This document shows, in pieces, positions 8,442 through 16,718 of a DNA stretch of 64,000 nucleotides (position 1 is the first letter of the stretch; every line of letters begins with the position of its first letter). The DNA is from Streptomyces sp. CB01881 (GTDB lineage Bacteria > Actinomycetota > Actinomycetes > Streptomycetales > Streptomycetaceae), in contig NZ_CP026498.1 of the NCBI RefSeq assembly GCF_002953255.1, positions 8,542,904-8,606,903 of the forward strand. Direction: 5' to 3'. A program made the position numbers and the translations under genes. The notes under the pieces are model-generated. The model was given only the letters and a program-made list of their open reading frames with translations. It was not told the DNA's origin and searched no databases.

Positions 8442-10775
8442 ATGTCCCGTTACACCCAGGCCCGGAAGGCAGCCGTTGTCATGGCTGCCTCCACCGCGCT
8501 GCTCGTGACCGGCATCCCGGTCATCGCGCAGGCGGCGACCCCGGACGCTCCGGCGGCCGTCGCCGCCGCGCAGGCGAGCCGCGCCCAGCTGATCGCCTCC
8601 GCGAACCAGCAGACCACCACCCTCGCCCAGAGCCTGGGCCTGGGCAACGAGGAGAAGCTGGTCACCAAGGACGTCGTCCAGGACGCCAACGGTGCCCGCC
8701 ACCTGCGCTACGAGCGCACCCTCAACGGCCTGCCGGTGCTCGGCGGCGACCTGGTGGTGCACCAGGCCCCGGGTGGCACGACCACCGGTGTGGACCGCGC
8801 GAGCACCGCCGCGCTGACCGGCGTGAGCACCACGCCGAAGCTGGCCGCGCCGGCCGCGCAGTCCGCCGCGCTCGCCGCGCAGGCGGGCACCTCGCTGGAC
8901 ACCGCGCCCCGCCTGGTGGTGTGGGCCGCCGACAACAGCCCGCGGCTCGCCTGGGAGACCGTCGTCTCCTCCACCGAGTCCGACGGCACCCCGAGCAAGC
9001 TGCACGTGATCACGGACGCGACCTCCGGCCAGGTCATCCACAAGTTCGAGGGCATCCAGACCGGCACCGGCAAGGGCGTCTTCGTCGGCAACGTCACCAT
9101 CGGCACCACGCAGTCGGGTTCGGCCTTCCAGATGAAGGACGGCACCCGCGGTGGGATGTACACCACCAACCTGAACCACGGGACCTCGGGCACCGGCACC
9201 CTGTACAGCAAGTCCAGCGACAGCTGGGGCGACGGCACCGTCGCCAACAGCGAGTCCGCCGCGGTCGACGCCCACTTCGGCGTCGCGGCCACCTGGGACT
9301 TCTACAAGAACACCTTCGGCCGCAACGGCATCAAGAACGACGGTGTCGGCGCCTACAGCCGCGTCCACTACGGCAACAACTACGTGAACGCGTTCTGGGA
9401 CGACAGCTGCTTCTGCATGACCTACGGTGACGGTGACTCCAACACCCACCCGCTGACCGAGCTCGACGTCGCGGGCCACGAGATGAGCCACGGCGTCACC
9501 GCCGCCACGGCCAACCTCGACTACTCGGGCGAGTCCGGCGGCCTCAACGAGGCCACCTCGGACATCTTCGGCACCATGGTCGAGTTCTACGCCAACATCC
9601 CGACCGACAACCCCGACTACCTCATCGGCGAGTTGATCGACATCAACGGGAACGGCACCCCGCTGCGCTACATGGACAAGCCGTCCAAGGACGGCGGCTC
9701 CGCCGACTACTGGTCCTCCACCGTCGGCAACAAGGACGTCCACTACTCGTCCGGCGTCGGCAACCACTTCTTCTACCTGCTGGCCGAGGGCAGCGGCGCG
9801 AAGGTGATCAACGGCGTCAGCTACAACTCGCCGACCCAGGGCAACATCACCGTCAACGGCATCGGCCGGGACAAGGCCGCGGCGGTCTGGTACCGCGCGC
9901 TGACCACCTACATGACCTCCACCACCAACTACGCCGCGGCGCGCACCGCGACGGAGAAGGCGGCCACCGACCTGTACGGCGCCGGCAGCGCCGAGCTCAA
10001 CGCGGTCAGCACCGCCTGGGCGGGCGTCAACGTCGGCACCGCGCCGAACCCGGGCGGCGTCACCGTCACCAGCCCGGGCAACCAGAGCACCGCTCTGAAC
10101 GGCTCGGTCAACCTGCAGATCGCCGCCACCGGCGGCACCGCGCCGCTGACCTTCTCGGCCACCGGCCTGCCGACCGGCCTGTCGATCAGCTCGACCGGCA
10201 AGATCACCGGCACCGCGACCGCCGCCGGCACGTACAACGTGACCGTCACCGCGAAGGACGCCGCCAACAAGACCGGTTCCACCAGCTTCACCTGGACCGT
10301 CTCCGGCGGCGGTGGCGGCACCTGCACCCCGGCGCAGCTGCTCGGCAACGCGGGCTTCGAGACCGGCTCCGCCGCCCCGTGGACCGCCTCCAGCGGCGTG
10401 GTCGACAACAGCGCCTCGCAGGCCGCCCACGGCGGTTCCTGGAAGGCCTGGATGAACGGCTACGGCTCCACCCACTCGGACAACCTGTCCCAGACGGTGA
10501 CCATCCCGGCCGGCTGCAAGGCGTCGCTGAGCTTCTACCTGCACATCGACACCGCCGAGTCCGGCTCCACCCAGTACGACAAGCTGACCGTCACGGTCAA
10601 CGGCACCGCGCTGAAGACCTACTCCAACGTGGACGCGGCCGCCGGCTACCAGCTGCGCACCTTCGACCTCTCGTCCTACGCGGGCCAGACGGTCACCCTG
10701 AAGTTCGCCGGCACCGAGGACTCCTCGCTGCAGACCAGCTTCGTCATCGACGACACCTCGATCGCCACCAGCTGA
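8442..10775 (+). CDS. Secreted M4-family zinc metalloprotease with PKD/Ig-like and C-terminal binding domains
   Basis: This 777-residue preproprotein is a thermolysin-type protease. The signal peptide (about 1-32, ending AQA-ATP) is followed by an FTP/PepSY-like propeptide to about residue 200. The M4 catalytic domain carries zinc ligands H346 and H350 (HEMSH) and E370 (GLNEATSD, 20 residues after the second His). A putative Ig-like (He_PIG) domain starts near 540. After a Gly linker comes a beta-sandwich domain of about 150 residues with NAGFETGSAAPW, probably for substrate binding. The ATG at 8442 is chosen because AAGGAG precedes it by 5 nt and the signal peptide begins there. The enzyme likely feeds peptides to the mycelium and stands between starch and ammonium genes. 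A terminator follows at 10818. Confidence 0.93.
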   Translation: MSRYTQARKAAVVMAASTALLVTGIPVIAQAATPDAPAAVAAAQASRAQLIASANQQTTTLAQSLGLGNEEKLVTKDVVQDANGARHLRYERTLNGLPVLGGDLVVHQAPGGTTTGVDRASTAALTGVSTTPKLAAPAAQSAALAAQAGTSLDTAPRLVVWAADNSPRLAWETVVSSTESDGTPSKLHVITDATSGQVIHKFEGIQTGTGKGVFVGNVTIGTTQSGSAFQMKDGTRGGMYTTNLNHGTSGTGTLYSKSSDSWGDGTVANSESAAVDAHFGVAATWDFYKNTFGRNGIKNDGVGAYSRVHYGNNYVNAFWDDSCFCMTYGDGDSNTHPLTELDVAGHEMSHGVTAATANLDYSGESGGLNEATSDIFGTMVEFYANIPTDNPDYLIGELIDINGNGTPLRYMDKPSKDGGSADYWSSTVGNKDVHYSSGVGNHFFYLLAEGSGAKVINGVSYNSPTQGNITVNGIGRDKAAAVWYRALTTYMTSTTNYAAARTATEKAATDLYGAGSAELNAVSTAWAGVNVGTAPNPGGVTVTSPGNQSTALNGSVNLQIAATGGTAPLTFSATGLPTGLSISSTGKITGTATAAGTYNVTVTAKDAANKTGSTSFTWTVSGGGGGTCTPAQLLGNAGFETGSAAPWTASSGVVDNSASQAAHGGSWKAWMNGYGSTHSDNLSQTVTIPAGCKASLSFYLHIDTAESGSTQYDKLTVTVNGTALKTYSNVDAAAGYQLRTFDLSSYAGQTVTLKFAGTEDSSLQTSFVIDDTSIATS

Positions 10776-10817
10776 ACCCCGGCCGGTGAGACCGGCTGAA
10801 ACCAGGTGAGACAGGGA

Positions 10818-10851
10818 GCGGGGCCCGGCAGCGACGGCTGCCGGGCCCCGC
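10818..10851 (+). terminator. Terminator of the M4 protease gene
   Basis: Perfect 15-bp arms (10818-10832, 10837-10851) around the loop GACG, 43 nt after the stop codon. Confidence 0.85.
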
Positions 10852-10866
10852 GTCGTCCGCCCGCCC

Positions 10867-10933
10867 GTGAGCTTCCGGAAACCGCCCGGCAACCGCGGGG
10901 CAACCGCCGGGCAATACGAAACACGGGCGAAAC
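10867..10933 (+). promoter_or_regulatory. Array of GlnR-like half-sites upstream of amtB
   Basis: Pentamers repeat every 11 bp: GTGAG (10867), GAAAC (10878), GCAAC (10889), GCAAC (10900), GCAAT (10911), and then in a shifted phase GAAAC (10918) and GAAAC (10929). The Streptomyces GlnR box is gTnAc-n6-GaAAc repeated with the same 11-bp period, and amtB is a classic target. The a-type sites here are degenerate, so one strong site may overlap others. Confidence 0.65.
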
Positions 10934-11029
10934 GTGTCCGTCCGCGACCGGAAACCCGTCCTCGCGACACTCTCCCAACCGCGACCTGCGAACCCCACCC
11001 CGACGCAGGCCCTTGGGAAGGCACGCCCT

Positions 11030-12355
11030 ATGTTCCTGGCTGACTCGTCGCCCGGCCTCGACACCGGTGACACCGCCTGGCTGCTGGCCAGCACCGCGCT
11101 CGTCCTGCTGATGACCCCCGGTCTGGCGCTCTTCTACGGCGGCATGGTCCGCACCAAGAGCGTACTCAACATGATCATGATGAGCTTCGTCTCGATCGCC
11201 GTGGTCACCGTGGTCTGGCTGCTGGCCGGCTACTCGCTGGCGTTCGGCCGGGACGCCGGCGGCTGGGGCCTGATCGGCGGACCGGAGCACCTCGGCATGG
11301 CCGGGATCACCCCGTCCTCGCTCACCGGCCACGTGCCCACCGTGCTGTTCGCCACCTTCCAGCTCACCTTCGCGGTCATCACCGCCGCACTGATCAGCGG
11401 CGCCATCGCGGACCGGGCGAAGTTCGGCTCCTGGGTGGCCTTCACCGCCGTCTGGACGCTGCTGGTCTACGTCCCGGTCGCGCACTGGGTGTTCGCGCCC
11501 GACGGCTGGATCCTGTCGAGGCTCGGCGCGCTGGACTTCGCCGGGGGCACCGTCGTCGAGGTCAACTGCGGTGCCAGCGGCCTGGCCCTGGCACTGCTGC
11601 TCGGCCCGCGGATCGGGTTCCGGAAGGAGGCGATGCGCCCGCACAGCCTGCCGCTGGTGCTGCTCGGCGCGGGCCTGCTCTGGTTCGGCTGGTTCGGCTT
11701 CAACGCCGGCTCGGCGCTGGGCGCCAACGGCCTGGCCGCGTCCGCCCTGCTCAACACCCAGGCGGCCGGCTGCACCGGGCTGCTCGGCTGGCTGCTGGTG
11801 GAGAAGCGGCGGGACGGCCACGCCACCACCCTGGGCGCCGCCTCGGGCGCCGTGGCCGGCCTGGTGGCGATCACCCCGTCCTGCGGCAGCGTCGACCTGG
11901 TCGGCGCGCTGGTGATCGGGCTGGCGGCGGGCGTGGTCTGCTCGTACGCGGTCAGCTGGAAGTTCCGGTTCGGCTTCGACGACTCGCTCGACGTGGTGGG
12001 CGTGCACTTCGTGGCCGGCGTCATCGGCACCGGGCTGATCGGCCTCTTCGCCACCGCCACGATGACCGGCGGACCGGCCGGCCTGCTGCACGGCGGCGGC
12101 CTCGGGCAGCTCGGCAAGCAGCTGGTGGCGGTCGCCGCCGTCGCGGCGTACGCCTTCGCCGCGACCTACGGGATCGGCCGGGCGATCGACCGGGTGATGG
12201 GATTCCGCGCCAGCGAGGAACACGAACTCACCGGCCTGGACCTCGCCGTGCACGCCGAGACGGCGTACGATCACGGCGTCCTGGGGCACGGCACGACCGC
12301 CCACGCCACCACCACCGTGTTCACGCACCCGTCCGACAGGGCCCCCTCCGCATGA
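11030..12355 (+). CDS. amtB: Ammonium transporter AmtB
   Basis: This 441-residue, eleven-helix membrane channel belongs to the Amt/MEP/Rh family. Family signatures include TPGLALFYGGMVRTKSV near the N-terminus, AHWVFAPDGW, DFAGGTVVEVNCGASGL and VGVHFVAGVIGTGLIGLF. The conserved pore-region histidines are in DFAGG..V and GVHFV, though the first is replaced here: the usual VHxxSG reads VEVNCGASG, so the first of the twin pore histidines appears to be absent and deserves checking. The ATG at 11030 is preferred over an upstream in-frame GTG because GGGAAGG precedes it and the protein then starts at the expected place. Its stop overlaps the start of glnK by 4 bp, so the two are translationally coupled. 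GlnR-like boxes upstream predict induction by nitrogen limitation. Confidence 0.93.
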   Translation: MFLADSSPGLDTGDTAWLLASTALVLLMTPGLALFYGGMVRTKSVLNMIMMSFVSIAVVTVVWLLAGYSLAFGRDAGGWGLIGGPEHLGMAGITPSSLTGHVPTVLFATFQLTFAVITAALISGAIADRAKFGSWVAFTAVWTLLVYVPVAHWVFAPDGWILSRLGALDFAGGTVVEVNCGASGLALALLLGPRIGFRKEAMRPHSLPLVLLGAGLLWFGWFGFNAGSALGANGLAASALLNTQAAGCTGLLGWLLVEKRRDGHATTLGAASGAVAGLVAITPSCGSVDLVGALVIGLAAGVVCSYAVSWKFRFGFDDSLDVVGVHFVAGVIGTGLIGLFATATMTGGPAGLLHGGGLGQLGKQLVAVAAVAAYAFAATYGIGRAIDRVMGFRASEEHELTGLDLAVHAETAYDHGVLGHGTTAHATTTVFTHPSDRAPSA

Positions 12356-12690
12356 AGCTGATCACCGCGATCGTCAAGCCGTTCAAGCTGGACGAGGTCA
12401 AGAACGCGCTGCAGGCCGTCGGCGTGCACGGACTGACCGTCACCGAGGCCAGCGGGTACGGCCGGCAACACGGGCACACCGAGGTCTACCGGGGCGCCGA
12501 GTACCGGATCGACCTGGTGCCCAAGGCCCGGATCGAGGTGGTGGTCGAGGACGAGGACGCCGAGCGGGTGATGGACGAGATCGTCCGGGCCGCCCGTACC
12601 GGGAAGATCGGGGACGGCAAGGTCTGGGCGGTGCCGGTGGAGTCGATCGTCCGCGTGCGGACCGGCGAACGCGGGCCGGACGCCGTCTAG
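12352..12690 (+). CDS. glnK: Nitrogen regulatory protein P-II (GlnK)
   Basis: A 112-residue PII signalling protein with the whole family length. MKLITAIVKPFKLDEVKNAL opens the fold. The T-loop reads GYGRQHGHTEVYRGAEYR with Tyr51, the residue that is adenylylated in streptomycetes and uridylylated in enterobacteria. AARTGKIGDGKVWAVPV is the ATP/2-oxoglutarate-binding B- and C-loop region. It is coupled to amtB (ATGA overlap) and should bind the transporter to stop ammonium uptake when nitrogen is sufficient. In most streptomycetes amtB-glnK is followed by glnD, the modifying enzyme. Here none follows, so either glnD is elsewhere or this is a second amtB-glnK pair. Confidence 0.95.
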   Translation: MKLITAIVKPFKLDEVKNALQAVGVHGLTVTEASGYGRQHGHTEVYRGAEYRIDLVPKARIEVVVEDEDAERVMDEIVRAARTGKIGDGKVWAVPVESIVRVRTGERGPDAV

Positions 12691-13190
12691 TTCCCCCTCC
12701 TGCCGCCAGGTGTCGTGACCCTGGTGGCTCCGGCTGTCGGTGGCGGTCCGCCGCCACCGCGGGGGGCCCTGACGGCCTGTGGGCCGGCGCCCTGCCGTCG
12801 GCGAAGCGGCCGTGGCCGGGGCCGGCCCGCGGACGGCAGGCGGCGGCTCGTGGCGGCCCGCCGTGGGCGTCGCAGGGCGGCGTGAAGGCCGGTGAGGCCG
12901 GGCTGTGCCCCTCGATCGGGACCGTCCCCCGCGCCCTGCCTGTCGTCGTGGCGCGCTCGGGGTGCCGAGCCCGTCGGCGGGTTGAGCCGCCTCCGGCCCG
13001 CGCCCGGCCCGCGCCCGGCCCGCGTCCGGCTTGCGCTGGTCCCGTGCCGCCTCGGTGTGCCGCTCGTCCGCGCCCGTCCACTCCAGCCCATGCCCGTCCA
13101 TGCTCGGCCCCTGCCGTCCCCGGCCCCTGCCGTCCCCGGCCGTCCACGCCGGGGCGGGCGGGCGGGAACGTCGCACACGAGCTTTCCGGA
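12691..13190. other. GC-rich non-coding spacer with simple repeats
   Basis: Five hundred bases show no gene that can be defended. Open frames exist on both strands only because stop codons are rare in such DNA, and their translations are Arg/Pro/Ala-rich. Short tandem units occur (GCCCGCGCCCG near 13000-13025; CCCCTGCCGTCCCCGG near 13108-13140). Confidence 0.6.
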
Positions 13191-13282
13191 GCTGCAGAAA
13201 CGTTGTTTCCAAGGCCTTGACGGGCCCAGGTCGCGACCCTAAGTTCAGCGCTGCAAGTTTCAGAAAAGTTTCAGCAAGTTTC
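13191..13282 (+). promoter_or_regulatory. Promoter and MalR/Reg1-like operators of the second alpha-amylase
   Basis: A promoter-like pair TTGACG (13217-13222) and TAAGTT (13240-13245) has ideal 17-bp spacing. Just downstream, 13251-13282 carries repeated TTTCAG/AAGTTTCA blocks. Read on the other strand they give CTTGCTGAAAC then CTGAAACTTGCAG, the same words as in front of the amylase/pullulanase gene. Another copy (CTGCAGAAAC) lies upstream at 13192. Operators overlapping the transcription start suggest repression without maltodextrins. Confidence 0.65.
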
Positions 13283-13329
13283 ACGAGCGGTACCCCAGGC
13301 TGCCCCCACCCCAGCCCCCAGGAGACATC

Positions 13330-15075
13330 GTGGTCACCACCGCCCCCACCCGCCGGCCTGCCCGGACGGCCGGCGCGCTCACCGCCTCGGCGGCGCTCGC
13401 CCTCTCACTCACCGCGGCGTTCGGCGCCGCCCCCGCCCAGGCCACCCCGCCCGGCAACGGCAAGGACGTCACCGCGACCCTCTTCGAGTGGCGCTTCGAC
13501 TCCGTCGCCAAGGCCTGCACCGACACCCTCGGCCCGAAGGGCTACGGCTTCGTCGAGGTCTCGCCGCCCCAGGAGCACATCCAGGGCAGCCAGTGGTGGA
13601 CCTCCTACCAGCCGGTGAGCTACAAGATAGCCGGGCGCCTCGGCGACCGGGCGTCCTTCAAGAGCATGGTCGACACCTGCCACGCGGCCGGCGTCAAGGT
13701 GGTCGCCGACTCGGTGATCAACCACATGTCGGCCGGCTCCGGCACCGGCACCGGCGGGACGAACTACAGCAAGTACAACTACCCCGGGTACTACCAGGAC
13801 CAGGACTTCCACTCCTGCCGCACCGCGATCAGCAACTACGCCGACCGCTCCAACGTGCAGAACTGCGAGCTGGTCAACCTCTCGGACCTCGACACCGGCA
13901 GCGCCTACGTCCAGCAGACCATCGCCGGCTACCTGAACGACCTGGCCTCGCTCGGCGTCGACGGCTACCGGATCGACGCCGCCAAGCACATCGCCGCCGC
14001 CGACCTCGCCGCGATCAAGTCCCGGACCGCCAACCCCAACGCGTACTGGGTCCAGGAGGTCATCTACGGCGCGGGCGAGCCGATCCAGCCCTCCGAGTAC
14101 ACCGGCACCGGCGACGTCGACGAGTTCCGCTCCGGCACCTGGCTGAAGAGCGCCTTCCAGGGCGGCCGGATCGCCGACCTCGCGAACTGGGGCTCCGGCC
14201 TGCTGCCGGGCGACAAGGCCCGCACCTTCGTCGACAACTGGGACACCGAGCGCAACGGCTCCACGCTGACGTACAAGGACGGCTCCGCCTACACCCTGGC
14301 CAACGTCTTCATGCTGGCCAACCCGTACGGCGCGCCCAACGTCTACTCCGGCTACGCCTTCGCCGGCCACGACGACGGCCCGCCGAACGGCGGCACCGTC
14401 AACGCCTGCTACAGCGACGGCTGGAACTGCACGCACGCCTGGCGGCAGGTGGCCAACATGGTCGGCTTCCGCAACGCGGTGGCGGGCACCGGGATCACCA
14501 ACTGGTGGTCCGACGGCAACAACGCGATCGCCTTCGGGCGCGGCAACAAGGGCTTCGTGGCGCTGAACCGCGAGTCCGGCCCGGTCACCCAGACCTTCCA
14601 GACCTCGCTGCCGGCCGGTTCGTACTGCGACGTCCAGCACGGCGACCCGGCCGCGGGCGGCTGCACCGGGCCGTCGTACACCGTCGGTTCGGACGGCCGG
14701 TTCACCGCCACCGTCGGCGCGGGCGACGCGGTGGCGCTGTACGTCGGCGCGCCGGGCGGCTCCGGCGGCGGCAACCCGGTGGGCGGCGGCGCGTCCTTCG
14801 GGGTCAACGCGACCACCGTCTACGGCCAGAACATCTACGTGGCCGGCAGCACCGCCGCGCTCGGCGGCTGGGACACCGGGAAGGCGCTGCTGCTCTCCTC
14901 GGCCGCCTACCCGGTCTGGAAGCTGGACGTGGCGATGGCCGCCGGTACCGCGTTCGAGTACAAGTACATCCGCAAGGACGCCGCCGGGAACGTCACCTGG
15001 GAGTCCGGTGCCAACCGGACCGCGACCGTGCCGGCCTCCGGCCAGGTCGTGCTGAACGACACCTGGCGCAACTGA
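13330..15075 (+). CDS. Secreted alpha-amylase (GH13) with starch-binding CBM20
   Basis: This 581-residue exported endo-amylase has a signal peptide to about residue 38 (FGAAPAQA-TPP), a GH13 barrel, a Gly-rich linker near 475-485 and a C-terminal CBM20 starch-binding domain (VYGQNIYVAGSTAALGGWD ... NDTWRN). The nucleophile D216 (VDGYRIDAAKH) and acid E243 (WVQEVIYG) are present. In conserved region IV the catalytic Asp is D305, but the preceding residue, normally a transition-state histidine (NHD), is W304 (FVDNWDTERN). The GTG start follows CAGGAG by 5 nt. The overall sequence is otherwise close to known Streptomyces alpha-amylases, so it should bind starch, but its turnover may differ. Confidence 0.95.
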   Translation: MVTTAPTRRPARTAGALTASAALALSLTAAFGAAPAQATPPGNGKDVTATLFEWRFDSVAKACTDTLGPKGYGFVEVSPPQEHIQGSQWWTSYQPVSYKIAGRLGDRASFKSMVDTCHAAGVKVVADSVINHMSAGSGTGTGGTNYSKYNYPGYYQDQDFHSCRTAISNYADRSNVQNCELVNLSDLDTGSAYVQQTIAGYLNDLASLGVDGYRIDAAKHIAAADLAAIKSRTANPNAYWVQEVIYGAGEPIQPSEYTGTGDVDEFRSGTWLKSAFQGGRIADLANWGSGLLPGDKARTFVDNWDTERNGSTLTYKDGSAYTLANVFMLANPYGAPNVYSGYAFAGHDDGPPNGGTVNACYSDGWNCTHAWRQVANMVGFRNAVAGTGITNWWSDGNNAIAFGRGNKGFVALNRESGPVTQTFQTSLPAGSYCDVQHGDPAAGGCTGPSYTVGSDGRFTATVGAGDAVALYVGAPGGSGGGNPVGGGASFGVNATTVYGQNIYVAGSTAALGGWDTGKALLLSSAAYPVWKLDVAMAAGTAFEYKYIRKDAAGNVTWESGANRTATVPASGQVVLNDTWRN

Positions 15076-15212
15076 CCCCGGCTCCGCACCGACGGCCGCC
15101 TCCCGCGCACGACGGGGGCGGCCGTCAGCCTGTCGTGCCGGAGGATCGCCCGGGTGGGTGGCTTCACGGAGTCCAAACCCCCGGGTCGGGTGAACGCTGC
15201 CATCATCGCGGG

Positions 15213-15506
15213 ATGAGCACCACCCCCGTCGTCCTCGACGTCGAACTCTGCGGCGGCCGCTGGGACGGCCGCCGCCAGCGCGTCAACGCCGCCACCCCGC
15301 CGCCCTCGCTGCGGATGGTCCTGCGCGCCGAACTGCCCGCCACCGAGGCCGGCGAGTACTGGCCGACCACCAGCGTCTACCGGCTGGACGAGGAGGGCGG
15401 CCGGCGGCCGCTACCGCCACTCCCACGACGAGTAGCGCCGGCTGCCCCGGCTCCTCCCGCGGTGGCGGCGCCGGCCCCCGGACCGGCTCAGCCCCGCCCG
15501 ATGTAG
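15213..15506 (+). CDS. Small hypothetical protein, C-terminus possibly frameshifted
   Basis: Up to 97 residues, starting MSTTPVVLDVELCGGRWDGR. I do not recognise a family. The first ~65 residues have a compositionally normal globular look (GEYWPTTSVYRLDEEGG). After that the frame runs into a Pro/Ala/Arg-rich tail and ends inside the convergent SDR gene (19-bp overlap). A one-base shift near 15408 would instead give the ending GGRYRHSHDE and a stop at 15433-15435, a compact end that avoids the overlap. A frameshift or sequence error is therefore plausible. Confidence 0.5.
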   Translation: MSTTPVVLDVELCGGRWDGRRQRVNAATPPPSLRMVLRAELPATEAGEYWPTTSVYRLDEEGGRRPLPPLPRRVAPAAPAPPAVAAPAPGPAQPRPM

Positions 15507-16327
15507 GGCATGGCGGTCGCCATCACCGTGGCGAACTGCACGTTGGCCTCCAGTGGCAGCCCCGCCATGTGCCGCACGGTGCGGGCCACGTCGGCGACGT
15601 CCATGGTCGGCTCCACCGCGACCCGCCCGTCCGCCTGCCGCACGCCGACGCTCATCGCGGCCGTCATGTCGGTCGCGGCGTTGCCGATGTCGATCTGCCC
15701 GCAGGCGATCCGGTACGGACGGCCGTCCAGCGACAGCGACTTGGTGAGCCCGGTGACGGCGTGCTTGGTCGCGGTGTACGCGATCGACTGCGGGCGCGGC
15801 ACGTGGGCCGAGATCGAGCCGTTGTTGATGATCCGGCCGCCCCGAGGGTCCTGGGCCTTCATCCGCCGGAACGCGGCCTGCGCGCAGAGGAAGGCCCCGG
15901 TCAGGTTGAGGTCGACCACGGCCCGCCACTCGGCGACGTCCAGCTCGTCCACCGGGGTCGGCGCGCCGAACGTCCCGGCGTTGTTGAACAGCAGGTCGAC
16001 CCGGCCGAACCGCTCGGCGGCCGTCGCGAACAGCGCGTCCACCGCCGCCGGGTCGGTGACGTCGGTCGGTACCACGGCCGCCGCGCCGCCCGCCGCGCCG
16101 CCCGCCGCGCCGCCCGCCGCGCCGCCCGCCGCGCCGCCCGCCGCGCCGGCTGTCCCGTCGTCGTCCGCCCCGGCCGCGGCCGCCGCGCAGAGCCCCGCCG
16201 TCCCGTGCAGCGGCGCCTCCCGCCGGCCGGCCAGCACCAGCCGCCAGCCGGCGGCGGCCAGCTCCACGGCCACGGCGCGGCCCACCCCGCTCCCGGCTCC
16301 GGTGACGACGGCGATCTGCTGGGGCAT
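15488..16327 (-). CDS. Short-chain dehydrogenase/reductase
   Basis: A 279-residue NAD(P)-dependent oxidoreductase of the classical SDR type. The Rossmann glycine motif is TGAGSGVG (residues 9-16), NNAG follows, and the active site has Ser in NNGSISAH with YTATK for Tyr and Lys. The start MPQQIAVV at 16327 is chosen because AGGAG precedes it and the glycine motif then falls at its normal place. An upstream extension lacks ribosome-binding support. An insertion of repeated Gly-Gly-Ala-Ala sits between strands 2 and 3 (see the repeat at 16079-16150). The substrate is unknown. Confidence 0.85.
   Translation of the reverse strand: MPQQIAVVTGAGSGVGRAVAVELAAAGWRLVLAGRREAPLHGTAGLCAAAAAGADDDGTAGAAGGAAGGAAGGAAGGAAGGAAAVVPTDVTDPAAVDALFATAAERFGRVDLLFNNAGTFGAPTPVDELDVAEWRAVVDLNLTGAFLCAQAAFRRMKAQDPRGGRIINNGSISAHVPRPQSIAYTATKHAVTGLTKSLSLDGRPYRIACGQIDIGNAATDMTAAMSVGVRQADGRVAVEPTMDVADVARTVRHMAGLPLEANVQFATVMATAMPYIGRG
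16079..16150. repeat. In-frame 12-bp tandem repeat (six units) inside the SDR gene
   Basis: Six units of CGCCGCGCCGCC stand head to tail, the last with one mismatch. Read in the gene they encode repeated GGAA, an insertion absent from ordinary SDRs. Because the unit is 12 bp, copy-number changes keep the frame. Confidence 0.85.
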
Positions 16328-16718
16328 GGCGGGCTCCTCGGACGCTGGGACGGGCGAACTGATCGTCCCCGATCGGGCCCCCGGGGTCACTGGTACGAGG
16401 GCCCAAAGCGCGGCGGGCCCGGCACGCGCGCGACTGTGCTCCCCGCCGTCCGGCGGGGACGCCCCCCGCCGATCGGCAGGGCTGTCGAAAGCCTTTACCG
16501 GATCGGGAACAAACATTGGATTGACGCTGGTCCTACCGCAACCGGCTCGCCCCGGCCCACGTCATAAGATCGCAGGACGGCACGCCTCCGCGAGGGGCGG
16601 CGCGCCGCCTCCCGGGGGCCACGGACGATGTCGTGCCCCCGGCCTGTCCGGCCCCACCCGGGGGCCACCGCCCGGCTCCCGACGGAGCGGGCGCGACACC
16701 GGTCGGAGAGTCCTCACC
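16328..16718. other. Divergent spacer between SDR and lipoprotein genes
   Basis: About 390 bp. A TTGACG at 16522 is a possible -35 element for the rightward gene, but no well-spaced -10 stands out. The rest is GC-rich without clear repeats. Confidence 0.4.

Noticed and set aside
12882..13242. Several open frames between glnK and the second amylase
   Set aside because: Translations are low-complexity Arg/Pro/Ala and overlap on both strands, with no ribosome sites or motifs.
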